DNA of 64,000 bases, from assembly GCF_025699485.1 (NCBI RefSeq), contig NZ_JANUXN010000005.1, positions 62,001 to 126,000 on the forward strand, in the 5' to 3' direction. Within the stretch, counting starts at the first letter, position 1. Every line of letters begins with the position of its first letter. This DNA is from Thauera carbonicopians (GTDB lineage Bacteria > Pseudomonadota > Gammaproteobacteria > Burkholderiales > Rhodocyclaceae). This document shows positions 19,360 to 26,739 of the stretch, piece by piece. Both the position numbers and the translations under genes were made by a program. The notes under the pieces are model-generated. The model worked only from the letters and a program-made list of their open reading frames with translations, did no database searches and was not told where the DNA came from.

Positions 19360-19901
19360 CGCGGTGTTGTTTCATCGGTTGTCGGGGCTGAGAAGCAAGC
19401 GGTCAGTGTTTTTGCCAACTCGCCAAGGCGAGATCCCCGAGGGGCAAGGGCCAGGTGCTCAGTTCACCTGTGGCCTCGAATGAGGCGTCCGCCTTGCTTC
19501 CTGTGGGAAGGCCGGGCGGAAGAGTTGCAAGGGACGACAACGCGATGTGCTGGGATGGGTGCCTCCTGTTGTGCAGTGGTGGAAAGAAGCCGGCAGGTCG
19601 GGCGACCCGCGGCGAGTGCCTGGAACGGCGGATGTGTGCGGCGACGATGGCGGGACGAACCACGCCGAGGATGAGGAAGGCTCTGCCCATGGTAGGGCGG
19701 CACACAGAGCGAGCCGGGGTGTGCCTGGGATGCTTCCGTCCGGCGAGCCGGGTCGGCGCTTGCAGGAACCTGCGCCAGGGTTCCGGTGTTCATACCCACC
19801 GGCAGGTCGTTGCTGGGCCAGTGTGCCGGGGCATCGTCATGTGCGCAGCCATCAATGCGATGCTGCGCCAACCCGCATTGCTGCTGCAGTTCGGCGGGCC
19901 G
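19360..19901. other. 542-bp gap between recombinase and STY4528-like gene
   Basis: No frame here has a credible protein: the open frames on both strands are Arg/Pro/Ala/His-rich, as expected from non-coding GC-rich DNA. Short hairpins occur, for example GCAGG at 19762-19766 with CCTGC at 19769-19773. I see no recognisable RNA family or origin of transfer. Confidence 0.35.
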
Positions 19902-21101
19902 TCACTGCGGCGGGCAGTGACGGCCCCCATCTGTTTCACGCCGAGCCCTGTGGCCCCAGCCTTGCAGCAGCAGGCGTGTTTCCCGGGGCTGTTGGCAGCA
20001 TTTGTCAGCCATGCACCCGATGATCTGCCCGATGGGCAGCGATGGCGTCTTCAGCATGCGCCTGATCTGATCCAGATGCCGTTGCGCCACCTCGCGCGAC
20101 GCAGGTTTTGCAGCTTGGCTGCTGGACGATGGAGAAGGGGCAGGCAGCGGGCCATGCTGGCTGTTGCTGACGGCCTGCACGGGTGTCTGCTGCGGGGTGG
20201 ATGTGCGCGCCGCCCAGAGCTTGAACACGCCTTCCACGGCCTTCTTGATCAACCCGTAGAGGTAGGCGATGGCGTTGTGCACGCCACCTGATTCGCAGCG
20301 CACGTCCCACTCGGCCAGAACCGCCAGGCGTTGCTCCAGAGGCAAGCCCCTGAGACGAGTGGTGAGAATCTGCTGCTGATCCTGCGGCAGTTGCCGGAAG
20401 CGGATGGGCACATCCGACCGCGATGCCTGGACTTCGGTTGGTGACCGGTACGTATGTACTTCTTTAAATACTTCTTTTTGTACAGTACGTACTACTGTCG
20501 CAGATGCCGGAACGGGTTTCGGAATGCCGCCGCTGGCTTCGGGCACGAGGGCATCGCGCGCAGTTGAGCCACCAGGACTGCCCGGATCATGGTCGCCACC
20601 ACGGTGCTGTAGGTGCCTGATCCTCTCTTGCATCGTTGCAGGCAGCTTTTTCAACCTGCCCGGATGGCGCATGGCTTCGTCAAGAATGGACTGCGCCAGT
20701 TGGCGGATTGTCGCGCTGGCATGGCCGAGTGCCCGTTCCAGCAGGGGCAGGTAGTCTTCGTCCTCCATGCAGGCGTCGTCGAACGCGAGGGGCTGATTCC
20801 GCACCGCGTAGCGGCTGGCCATCGAGAAGCCGGTCATCGGATTGCGGCGGTATTCGACCAGCGCAATCCACGTGGACAGCCGCAGGCACAGCACAGCCTT
20901 GGACACGGTTTCAAGGGCCGCCCGCTTGCTGCCCGGTGCGCTGGGCAGGTATTTGCGTAGCGCGTCGTAGCTGAGGACCACGGTGCCGTCGCTGCTGGCC
21001 AGCGCACGGAAAGTCAGCCAGGCGTTGCGCTCCAGCGGCGTCAGCCGCTCATCGAGCAACAGAGCTTTCGGGGTGATGATGTCTGAAGTTTGGTGTGGCA
21101 T
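19902..21101 (-). CDS. STY4528-like ICE/pathogenicity-island replication protein
   Basis: The 399-residue protein opens with a helix-turn-helix region (ITPKALLLDERLTPLERNAWLTFRALASSDGTVVLSYDALRKYLP) that matches the STY4528 family found in the replication/partition block of PAGI-2/clc-type integrative elements. A Ser/Pro/Gln-rich linker and a conserved helical segment (PQDQQQILTTRLRGLPLEQRLAVLAEWDVRC) follow. I chose the ATG at 21101, which has AGGAG 8 bp upstream; nine more in-frame residues are possible. The usual partners (parA, repB helicase, topB) are missing, so this is a remnant. Confidence 0.7.
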   Translation of the reverse strand: MPHQTSDIITPKALLLDERLTPLERNAWLTFRALASSDGTVVLSYDALRKYLPSAPGSKRAALETVSKAVLCLRLSTWIALVEYRRNPMTGFSMASRYAVRNQPLAFDDACMEDEDYLPLLERALGHASATIRQLAQSILDEAMRHPGRLKKLPATMQERIRHLQHRGGDHDPGSPGGSTARDALVPEASGGIPKPVPASATVVRTVQKEVFKEVHTYRSPTEVQASRSDVPIRFRQLPQDQQQILTTRLRGLPLEQRLAVLAEWDVRCESGGVHNAIAYLYGLIKKAVEGVFKLWAARTSTPQQTPVQAVSNSQHGPLPAPSPSSSSQAAKPASREVAQRHLDQIRRMLKTPSLPIGQIIGCMADKCCQQPRETRLLLQGWGHRARRETDGGRHCPPQ

Positions 21102-21502
21102 GGTGAGGCTCCTGTCGGTATCGGCCAACTGGCCAAAGGAGCCGCCATCTCACCCCGACATCACCGCTGCCGCAGCCATCAATCCGAACTGCGCGCCTCC
21201 CGTTTTTTCGGGCTGAAGCAGGGAGCAACATCCTTGGTGTTCCGGATCAGGAGGTGGGAAAAAGAGCACGCTGCAGCGCATTGGACGTTGCTGAACGTCG
21301 ATGGCCGGGTTCGCTGCCTCAGATCAGGTTGTCCGCTGACACGTTGCACCGGGAACAAGCAGAGCGAGGAGCGTCCAAGACAGGCCATTCGCCGCTACAA
21401 AGGGACACGCTTGGTATTTGGGTCCAAGAATAGGTCCAAGCGCGTTGCGGGACCGCCATGACTACCTTGAAAATCAACGACATGCGGCGAAATCACCACT
21501 TC
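21102..21502. other. Right-end non-coding segment of the island
   Basis: About 400 bp without a supported gene lies between the STY4528-like start and attR. It carries the right-end GTCCAAG repeats. The short frames present have no ribosome-binding site or recognisable sequence. Confidence 0.5.
21373..21440. repeat. Candidate integrase arm-type sites, right end
   Basis: Three copies of GTCCAAG lie in the same orientation at 21373-21379, 21422-21428 and 21434-21440, within 130 bp of attR. The same heptamer is found next to attL. The last two are spaced 12 bp apart, about one helical turn. Function as integrase arm sites is inferred. Confidence 0.5.
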
Positions 21503-21517
21503 TGCATCGGGAAGTGA
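21503..21517 (+). repeat. attR, right direct repeat of the island
   Basis: TGCATCGGGAAGTGA is identical to the mnmE 3' end at 5557-5571. With the preceding TTC it spells the MnmE tail FCIGK-stop, with no mnmE body upstream, showing it is a displaced copy of the original gene end. Confidence 0.88.
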
Positions 21518-21525
21518 GCGAGCAG

Positions 21526-21599
21526 TGAGAGCATTTTTTAACATGAGTTGGTTTTCATGTTAAAAAAAGACGGAAATTAGAACATGAAGCATGCTCTCA
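21526..21599. promoter_or_regulatory. Nested inverted repeats before fic
   Basis: An inner perfect 13-bp inverted repeat (TTTTTTAACATGA at 21534-21546, TCATGTTAAAAAA at 21555-21567) sits inside an outer 9-bp one (TGAGAGCAT at 21526-21534, ATGCTCTCA at 21591-21599). AACATGA occurs again at 21581-21587. The T and A runs lie outside the inner stem, so this is not a standard terminator. Operator sites for fic control, or a structured mRNA leader, are the likeliest readings. Confidence 0.5.
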
Positions 21600-21636
21600 T
21601 ACATAATTCGCGTGTTGAATCGAATGGAGTCCTGAC

Positions 21637-22743
21637 ATGGCCCTGCAAGGCAACTACGTCATCCCCGAGTTGCCCCCGGCAGGTATGGATTTCCATACGC
21701 CGGAACTCCTCAAGGCATTGGTGACGGCGCACCGCCATCTGGCGGAGCTGAAGGGGTGTGCCGCAAGCATTCCGAACCAGGGAATTCTGATCAATACCTT
21801 GGTATTGCAAGAGGCCAAAGCCAGTTCGGAGGTCGAGAGCTACGTGACGACCCAGGACGAACTGTTTCAGGCCGATCTGCACATCGCGGAATGGATGTCA
21901 CCCGCAGCCAAGGAGGTATCTCGCTACCGTGAGGCGCTGATGCACGGGTTCGAACGCATGCGGGAGCAGCAAGGCATTTTGAGCAACGGAACGCTGATAG
22001 GGCTGTTTCAATTGCTCAAGAATAGCAGCGAAGCCTTTCGTTCCAGCGGAGGTACCGTACTGAAGAATGAAGGGACAGGGGCCACGGTGTTCGTGCCACC
22101 GCAGGATGGTGAAAGCGTGCTGGCACATATGCAAGCCTTGGAACGCTTTATCAACGATGAAACTGTCTGTGACTTGGACCCGATCATCAAAATGGCTTTG
22201 ATTCACCACCAATTCGAGAGTATTCACCCTTTCAGCGACGGTAATGGCCGCATTGGCCGGATTCTGTGCGTGCTGTATCTGGTGCAAGCTGGTCTATTGA
22301 ATACGCCGGTTTTGTATTTGTCGCGCTATATCAACCAGCACAAGGGGGACTACTATCGCTTGTTGCAGGCAGTGCGCGATGAGACACCGAATGCGGCTGC
22401 GTGGCACGACTGGGTAAGATTTATGCTGTACGCGGTGGCGGAGACGGCTCAGCGTGCCGTGCAACTGGTGGGTGGCATGCGCGAGTTGATGGCCGAGACC
22501 AAGCGCCGCATGCGCACAAACTTGCCAAAGTTGTATTCTCAGGACTTACTCAACAACTTGTTTCGTCATCCCTACACGCGCATTGAGTTTGTGCAGCGCG
22601 ATTTGAGTATCACACGGCAAACGGCGGCGCGCTATCTTCGGCAACTGGCACAGGTGGGTTTGGTGCAGGAGCATAGCCAAGGCAAGCATCTGTACTTCAT
22701 CAACGTGCCGTTAGTGCAATTGCTGGCTCAGGGAGAACATTGA
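21637..22743 (+). CDS. Fic family AMP-transferase with C-terminal winged helix
   Basis: Fic proteins move AMP (or a related group) from a nucleotide to a target hydroxyl. The 368-residue sequence has the complete active-site motif HPFSDGNGRIGR at residues 197-208. An N-terminal inhibitory helix SSEVES (S63, E67) matches the (S/T)xxxE(G/N) rule except that the last residue is Ser. A winged-helix domain follows at the C-terminus (ITRQTAARYLRQLAQVGLV). This is the architecture of SoFic-like self-contained proteins. GGAG precedes the ATG by 8 bp. It lies just outside attR. Confidence 0.9.
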   Translation: MALQGNYVIPELPPAGMDFHTPELLKALVTAHRHLAELKGCAASIPNQGILINTLVLQEAKASSEVESYVTTQDELFQADLHIAEWMSPAAKEVSRYREALMHGFERMREQQGILSNGTLIGLFQLLKNSSEAFRSSGGTVLKNEGTGATVFVPPQDGESVLAHMQALERFINDETVCDLDPIIKMALIHHQFESIHPFSDGNGRIGRILCVLYLVQAGLLNTPVLYLSRYINQHKGDYYRLLQAVRDETPNAAAWHDWVRFMLYAVAETAQRAVQLVGGMRELMAETKRRMRTNLPKLYSQDLLNNLFRHPYTRIEFVQRDLSITRQTAARYLRQLAQVGLVQEHSQGKHLYFINVPLVQLLAQGEH

Positions 22744-22746
22744 TGA

Positions 22747-22777
22747 CTGAACTATCCGGAATTTCCGGATAGTTCAG
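22747..22777. terminator. 31-bp near-perfect palindrome between convergent genes
   Basis: Two 15-base arms (CTGAACTATCCGGAA and its exact complement) flank a single T, starting 3 bp after the fic stop. The saccharopine-dehydrogenase-like gene ends 44 bp further from the other side. A stem of this strength between convergent genes suggests a bidirectional terminator, although no U-tract follows. A dimeric protein site is the alternative. Confidence 0.5.
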
Positions 22778-22820
22778 CGGAAGGACAATCCCGATCCACG
22801 AAGCAGTCCATTTCCAGCCC

Positions 22821-24080
22821 CTACACCCCGACCGTCTCCGCCTGCTCCTCCAGCAGCACGTCGCGTTCACCTTCCCGCACCCAGGTCGTCAGGCCCATCT
22901 TCGCCATCAGCGCGAGGAAGGGGCGAGGCGGCAGTTCTTCGACGTTGACCATGCGGCGCACGTCCCAGGTGCCGTCGGCGATCAGCAGCGCGGCGGCGAC
23001 AGCCGGGACGCCGGCGGTGTAGGAGATCGCCTGACTGCCGATTTCACGGTAGTTCTCTGCGTGATCGCAGATGTTGTAGATGAATACCGTGCGTTCCTTG
23101 CCGTCCTTTTCGCCGCGCACCATGTTGCCGATGCAGGTCTTGCCGGTGTAGGCGGGGGCGAGCGAGGCGGGGTCGGGGAGGACGGCCTTGAGCACCTTGA
23201 GGGGCACGACTTCCTGGCCTTCGGCGGTGCGTACCGGTTTTTCGGACAGCATGCCGATGTTCTTGAGCACGTTGAACACGTTGATGTAGTGCTCGCTGAA
23301 GCCCATCCAGAAGCGGATGTTGGGCACGTCGAGGTTCTGCGACAGCGAGTGCAGTTCGTCGTGGCCGGTGAGGTAGGTGGTCTGCTTGCCGACCACGGGC
23401 AGGTTCCAGTCCTTGCGGTACTCGAACATCTTCGAGGGCGTCCATTGCCTGTCCTGCCAGGACCAGACGGTACCGGTGAATTCGCGGAAATTGACCTCGG
23501 GGTCGAAGTTGGTGGCGAAGTAGCGGTCGTGGCGGCCGGCGTTGATGTCGATGATGTCGATGGCGTCGATGCGGTCGAAGTATTCGTCGCAGGCCAGGCG
23601 GGCGTAGGCATTGACCACGCCGGGGTCGAAGCCGGCGCCGAGGATGGCTGTGAAGCCGGCGGCTTTGCAGGCTTCACGCCGTTTCCATTCGTAGTTGCCG
23701 TACCAGGGCGGTGTTTCGCAGATCTTGGCCGGGTCTTCGTGGATGGCGGTGTCGATGTAGGCCGCGCCGGTTTGCAGGCAGGCTTGCAGCACCGACATGT
23801 TCAGGAAGGCCGAACCGACGTTGATGACGATGCGCGCATCGATGTCGCGGATCAGGGCTTCGGTGGCGGACACGTCCAGCGCATCCAGCGCATGGGCGCG
23901 CAGTACGCCGGGGCGTTGCAGGCTGCCCTTGGCGTGCACCGAATCGATGATTGCCTGGCATTTGCCGAGCGTGCGGGAGGCGAGGTGGATGTCGCCGAAC
24001 TGCTTGTTGTTCTGTGCGCATTTGTGCGCGACCACGTGGGCCACGCCGCCGGCACCGATGATGAGGACATTGGGTTTCAT
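22821..24080 (-). CDS. Carboxy(nor)spermidine dehydrogenase, saccharopine dehydrogenase family
   Basis: The 419-residue protein begins with a Rossmann fold (NVLIIGAGGVAHVVAHKCAQ) and continues as a saccharopine-dehydrogenase-type oxidoreductase (GAAYIDTAIHEDP, ILGAGFDPGVVNAYARLA). In this family it reductively condenses aspartate semialdehyde with a diamine (putrescine or diaminopropane) to carboxyspermidine or carboxynorspermidine using NADPH. The assignment is supported by nspC lying 36 bp upstream in the same direction. The family also contains true saccharopine dehydrogenases, but those do not pair with nspC. Confidence 0.88.
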   Translation of the reverse strand: MKPNVLIIGAGGVAHVVAHKCAQNNKQFGDIHLASRTLGKCQAIIDSVHAKGSLQRPGVLRAHALDALDVSATEALIRDIDARIVINVGSAFLNMSVLQACLQTGAAYIDTAIHEDPAKICETPPWYGNYEWKRREACKAAGFTAILGAGFDPGVVNAYARLACDEYFDRIDAIDIIDINAGRHDRYFATNFDPEVNFREFTGTVWSWQDRQWTPSKMFEYRKDWNLPVVGKQTTYLTGHDELHSLSQNLDVPNIRFWMGFSEHYINVFNVLKNIGMLSEKPVRTAEGQEVVPLKVLKAVLPDPASLAPAYTGKTCIGNMVRGEKDGKERTVFIYNICDHAENYREIGSQAISYTAGVPAVAAALLIADGTWDVRRMVNVEELPPRPFLALMAKMGLTTWVREGERDVLLEEQAETVGV

Positions 24081-24116
24081 CCGTCAGCTCCTTGCGATGG
24101 AATGCCTGGCTTGCGC

Positions 24117-25238
24117 TCAGGACAGACTGTCTGCGTAGTCGTGGTAGCCGAACTGGCGTACCACCCGTTCCGTGCCGTCGAGCTCGCGCACGGCGATGGA
24201 GGGCATGGTCAGACCGTTGAACCAGTTCTTCTTGACCATCGTGTAGCCGGCGGCGTCGCGGATCGACAGCCGCTGGCCGATTTCGAGTGCCTGCAGAAAA
24301 TCGAATTCGCCGAAGATGTCGCCGGCCAGGCAGGACTTCCCGTAGATCAGGTAGCGGTGCGGGCCTGCATCGGGTTCGACACGGGCCTGCAGCCGGTAGA
24401 TCAGGAGGTCCAGCATGTGGGCCTCGATCGAGGCGTCCACCACGGCCAGTTGCTTGCCGTTATACAAGGTGTCGAGCACGCTGACTTCCAGGCTGGCGCT
24501 GTCGCTGATCGCGGCTTCGCCCGGTTCCAGGTAGACCTGCACGCCATGGCGTTCCGAGAAGCTGCGCAGGCGGGCGCAGAAGGCTTCCAGCGGATAGTCG
24601 TCGGCGGTGAAGTGGATGCCGCCGCCCAGGCTGACCCATTCGACCTGCGAGAGCAGAGTGCTGAAGCGCGTTTCGATTTCACCGAGCAGGGCGTCGAAAC
24701 GGGCGAAGTCGCGGTTCTCGCAGTTGTTGTGGATCATGAAACCGCTGATCTGGCCGATGAAGGGCGCGACGCGCGCAGGATCGGCTTCGCCCAGGCGGCT
24801 GAAGGGGCGGGCGGGGTCGGCGAGGTCGTAGCCGGAGCTGCTGACGCCCGGATTCAGGCGCAGGCCGACCGGCTTGCCGGCAGCGCGGCCGGCGTGGCGC
24901 TCGAACTGGCTCAGGCTGTTGAAGATGATCTTGTCGGCGTGGGAGACGACTTCGTCGATTTCGTGGTCGGCCCAGGCCACGCTGTAGGCGTGGGTTTCGC
25001 CGCCGAACTTCTCGTGCCCCAGCCGCAGCTCGTACAGCGAGGACGAGGTGGTGCCGTCCATGTATTCACGCATCAGGTCGAAAACCGACCAGGTCGCGAA
25101 GCACTTGAGTGCGAGCAGGACCTTGGCGCCGGACTGCTTGCGGACGACGTCGATGCGCTGCAGATTCTTCAGCAGGCGCGATTTGTCGATCAGGTAGTAA
25201 GGTGTCTGAATCACGATGTCGCAATGGCCAAACTGCAC
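24117..25238 (-). CDS. nspC: Carboxynorspermidine/carboxyspermidine decarboxylase
   Basis: This PLP enzyme of the alanine-racemase-fold decarboxylase class releases spermidine (or norspermidine). The 373-residue sequence opens QTPYYLIDKSRLLKNLQRID, carries the PLP lysine in LLALKCFATWSVF and the glycine-rich SLGGGIHFT, and has the catalytic cysteine region IYGKSCLAGDIFGEF near the C-terminus. The frame starts at a GTG (25238); another in-frame GTG at 25214 lies directly before IQTPYYLID and may be the true start, since neither has a clear ribosome-binding site. Confidence 0.9.
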   Translation of the reverse strand: MQFGHCDIVIQTPYYLIDKSRLLKNLQRIDVVRKQSGAKVLLALKCFATWSVFDLMREYMDGTTSSSLYELRLGHEKFGGETHAYSVAWADHEIDEVVSHADKIIFNSLSQFERHAGRAAGKPVGLRLNPGVSSSGYDLADPARPFSRLGEADPARVAPFIGQISGFMIHNNCENRDFARFDALLGEIETRFSTLLSQVEWVSLGGGIHFTADDYPLEAFCARLRSFSERHGVQVYLEPGEAAISDSASLEVSVLDTLYNGKQLAVVDASIEAHMLDLLIYRLQARVEPDAGPHRYLIYGKSCLAGDIFGEFDFLQALEIGQRLSIRDAAGYTMVKKNWFNGLTMPSIAVRELDGTERVVRQFGYHDYADSLS

Positions 25239-25329
25239 CTTTCAAAAGCCGGGTGCAAATGAATCGGGCCGCGGCGTGCTGTGTCATGCCGCGGGCGTGT
25301 CGTAAAGGCACTGGCCGGGAGGGCCAGAT

Positions 25330-25539
25330 TCAATGGGGTATTCGGCGGTGGTGCAGGGCCTGGCAAGGCCGGCGGCTGAATGGCCTGAGATCGAGGGGCG
25401 TGCGATGACAGCTGATGCGCACGACGGGCAGGCAGTGCCCAGACCCTTGCGAAAATCGCGGTCTTGGGCTGTTTTCCGTTTGGGAGGTGTTCAGGCGAAC
25501 TGAGACGATCCCCAATTGGAACAGGGCGTCTATTGACAT
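25330..25539 (-). CDS. 69-residue ORF upstream of nspC, unknown
   Basis: The frame starts MSIDALFQLGIVSVRLNTSQ and ends in an Arg/His/Pro-rich tail. Its ATG is preceded by GGAGAGGA at good spacing, and a sigma-70 promoter lies about 50 bp upstream, so initiation here is likely. It ends 91 bp before nspC and could be a leader ORF tuning polyamine gene expression, as known upstream ORFs do for other polyamine genes, or a free-standing small protein. No family is recognised. The basic C-terminal half looks less protein-like than the first 20 residues. Confidence 0.45.
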   Translation of the reverse strand: MSIDALFQLGIVSVRLNTSQTENSPRPRFSQGSGHCLPVVRISCHRTPLDLRPFSRRPCQALHHRRIPH

Positions 25540-25587
25540 GGCGTCCTCTCCAACCAGCAGATGGCCCGGCGGGGTGCCGGACGCGCC

Positions 25588-25616
25588 ATTCTAAGTCAAC
25601 TATCCCGGAGTCTCAA
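25588..25616 (-). promoter_or_regulatory. Sigma-70 promoter for the 69-codon ORF and nspC operon
   Basis: Read on the minus strand, TTGAGA (25611-25616) and TAGAAT (25588-25593) are separated by exactly 17 bp. Transcription would start near 25581, about 42 nt before the ATG at 25539. A GCCGG/CCGGC hairpin lies in the first part of the leader. Confidence 0.6.
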
Positions 25617-25817
25617 GCCATTGTTTCCATTGGCTCTCTGCGGGATATCCACAGGTGGCGCCGCGGACTGCGCATGTCCGGCGCGTGGAGACTTCCATTC
25701 CGGGTAAGATCGCTGGCGCGCGACGCACGTTCAAGCGCTTGGGTAGCATGGCTGCCGGAGGGAAAACGGGCGTCTTGGCGTTGCGTGCCGGCTCCACGAG
25801 TTGTCGACACCCCGATG

Positions 25818-25833
25818 TGTTCCACGTGAAACA
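25818..25833 (+). promoter_or_regulatory. parS-like centromere site 1
   Basis: TGTTCCACGTGAAACA matches the ParB-binding consensus TGTTTCACGTGAAACA at 15 of 16 positions. It lies immediately before the TSUP gene start and is the exact reverse complement of the site at 26617-26632. Origin-proximal position, about 24 kb from dnaA, fits chromosomal parS. Confidence 0.85.
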
Positions 25834-25834
25834 A

Positions 25835-26608
25835 ATGATGGATATCGAATTTCTTTTCATAGCGCTAGGCCTTGCCGCAATGTTTGCCGGCTTCGTGGAT
25901 GCAATCGTCGGTGGTGGTGGCCTGATCCAGATTCCTGCCTTGCTCGCGGCTTTCCCTGCCAGTGCACCGGCAAATCTGTTCGGCACCAACAAGATTGCCA
26001 GTATCGTCGGCACCACGAGTGCGGCAGTCCAGTACAGTCGGCGGGTGGAGATACCCTGGCGGGTGGTCGGCCCGGGTGCGATCGCGGCGCTGCTGGGTTC
26101 CTGGTACGGCGCCAAGGCGGTGGTATTTCTCGATCCGGCTGTGCTACGGCCGCTGATACTGGTGCTGCTGATCCTCGTTGCGCTCTACACCTTTGTGCGC
26201 AAGGACCTGGGCACGGTTTCCACCGAGCCGGCGCACGGCCGGCGTTCGGTTGCGCTGGCGCTGGGCATCGGCGTGGTGATCGGCTTCTACGACGGCTTCT
26301 TCGGCCCCGGGACGGGCAGCTTCCTGATCTTCCTGTTCATCCGCTTGCTGGGCATGGATTTCCTGCGAGCTTCGGTGTCGGCGAAAATCCTGAATGTATC
26401 GACCAATCTGGCGGCGATCGCCTACTTCGCCAGTACGGTCGAACTGATGTGGAAGCTGGGCCTGGTGATGGCGCTGTGCAATCTTTGCGGGGCGGTCGTC
26501 GGTTCCCGCCTGGCGCTGAAGCGCGGCTCCGGTTTCGTGCGCAAGATGTTCCTGGCGGTGGTGACGGTGCTGATTGCGCGGCTGGCCTACGATACTTTCC
26601 TTCGCTGA
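25835..26608 (+). CDS. TSUP (TauE/SafE) family sulfite/anion permease
   Basis: The 257-residue integral membrane protein has about eight hydrophobic helices in two repeated halves. The TSUP hallmarks are GFVDAIVGGGGLIQIPALL at the start of the first half and GFYDGFFGPGTGSFLIFLF at the start of the second. The family exports or imports sulfite, sulfoacetate and similar anions; the substrate here is unknown. ATG 25835 or 25838 is chosen because upstream in-frame codons run through a parS site and are not membrane-like. The gene is bracketed by two parS sites. Confidence 0.85.
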   Translation: MMDIEFLFIALGLAAMFAGFVDAIVGGGGLIQIPALLAAFPASAPANLFGTNKIASIVGTTSAAVQYSRRVEIPWRVVGPGAIAALLGSWYGAKAVVFLDPAVLRPLILVLLILVALYTFVRKDLGTVSTEPAHGRRSVALALGIGVVIGFYDGFFGPGTGSFLIFLFIRLLGMDFLRASVSAKILNVSTNLAAIAYFASTVELMWKLGLVMALCNLCGAVVGSRLALKRGSGFVRKMFLAVVTVLIARLAYDTFLR

Positions 26609-26616
26609 CGGCGTTT

Positions 26617-26632
26617 TGTTTCACGTGGAACA
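26617..26632 (-). promoter_or_regulatory. parS-like centromere site 2
   Basis: TGTTTCACGTGGAACA is the exact reverse complement of the first site, 784 bp away. The pair gives ParB two inverted loading points around the TSUP gene. Confidence 0.85.
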
Positions 26633-26739
26633 AGTGAAAGCGGCAGCCTGGAAACACTCGGCTTACCCGTCTTGGAATTGCCACCGGAGGGTGCTCGCAC
26701 AATCGGCGAAGCGCCGTTTGTTCAAGGGAGGCCAGCAGC

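Larger units (their letters stand above)
5557..21517. mobile_element. Genomic island integrated in the 3' end of mnmE
   Basis: The limits are set by a perfect 15-bp direct repeat TGCATCGGGAAGTGA at 5557-5571 and 21503-21517, which encodes the last mnmE codons (CIGK-stop). A tyrosine integrase starts 185 bp inside the left end. The interior holds a defence cluster (Mrr nuclease, type I restriction, Kiwa, AlbA_2 protein) and, at the right, ICE-type genes (second recombinase, STY4528-like). Several AT-rich genes stand out from the GC-rich core chromosome. No conjugation or relaxase genes are visible, so autonomous transfer is unlikely. Confidence 0.88.

Noticed and set aside
19455-20291. A 278-codon plus-strand frame in the ICE remnant.
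   Set aside because: Half of it is antisense to the STY4528-like gene and the rest is Arg/Pro/Cys-rich with no ribosome-binding site.
21534-21567. The 13-bp inverted repeat before fic as a rho-independent terminator.
   Set aside because: The T run precedes and the A run follows the stem, with an AT-rich stem; this is the wrong layout for a terminator on either strand.
23061-25262. A 733-codon plus-strand frame across the spermidine genes.
   Set aside because: It spans two real minus-strand genes and their gap, with biased Val/Asp/Gly composition and no recognisable domain.
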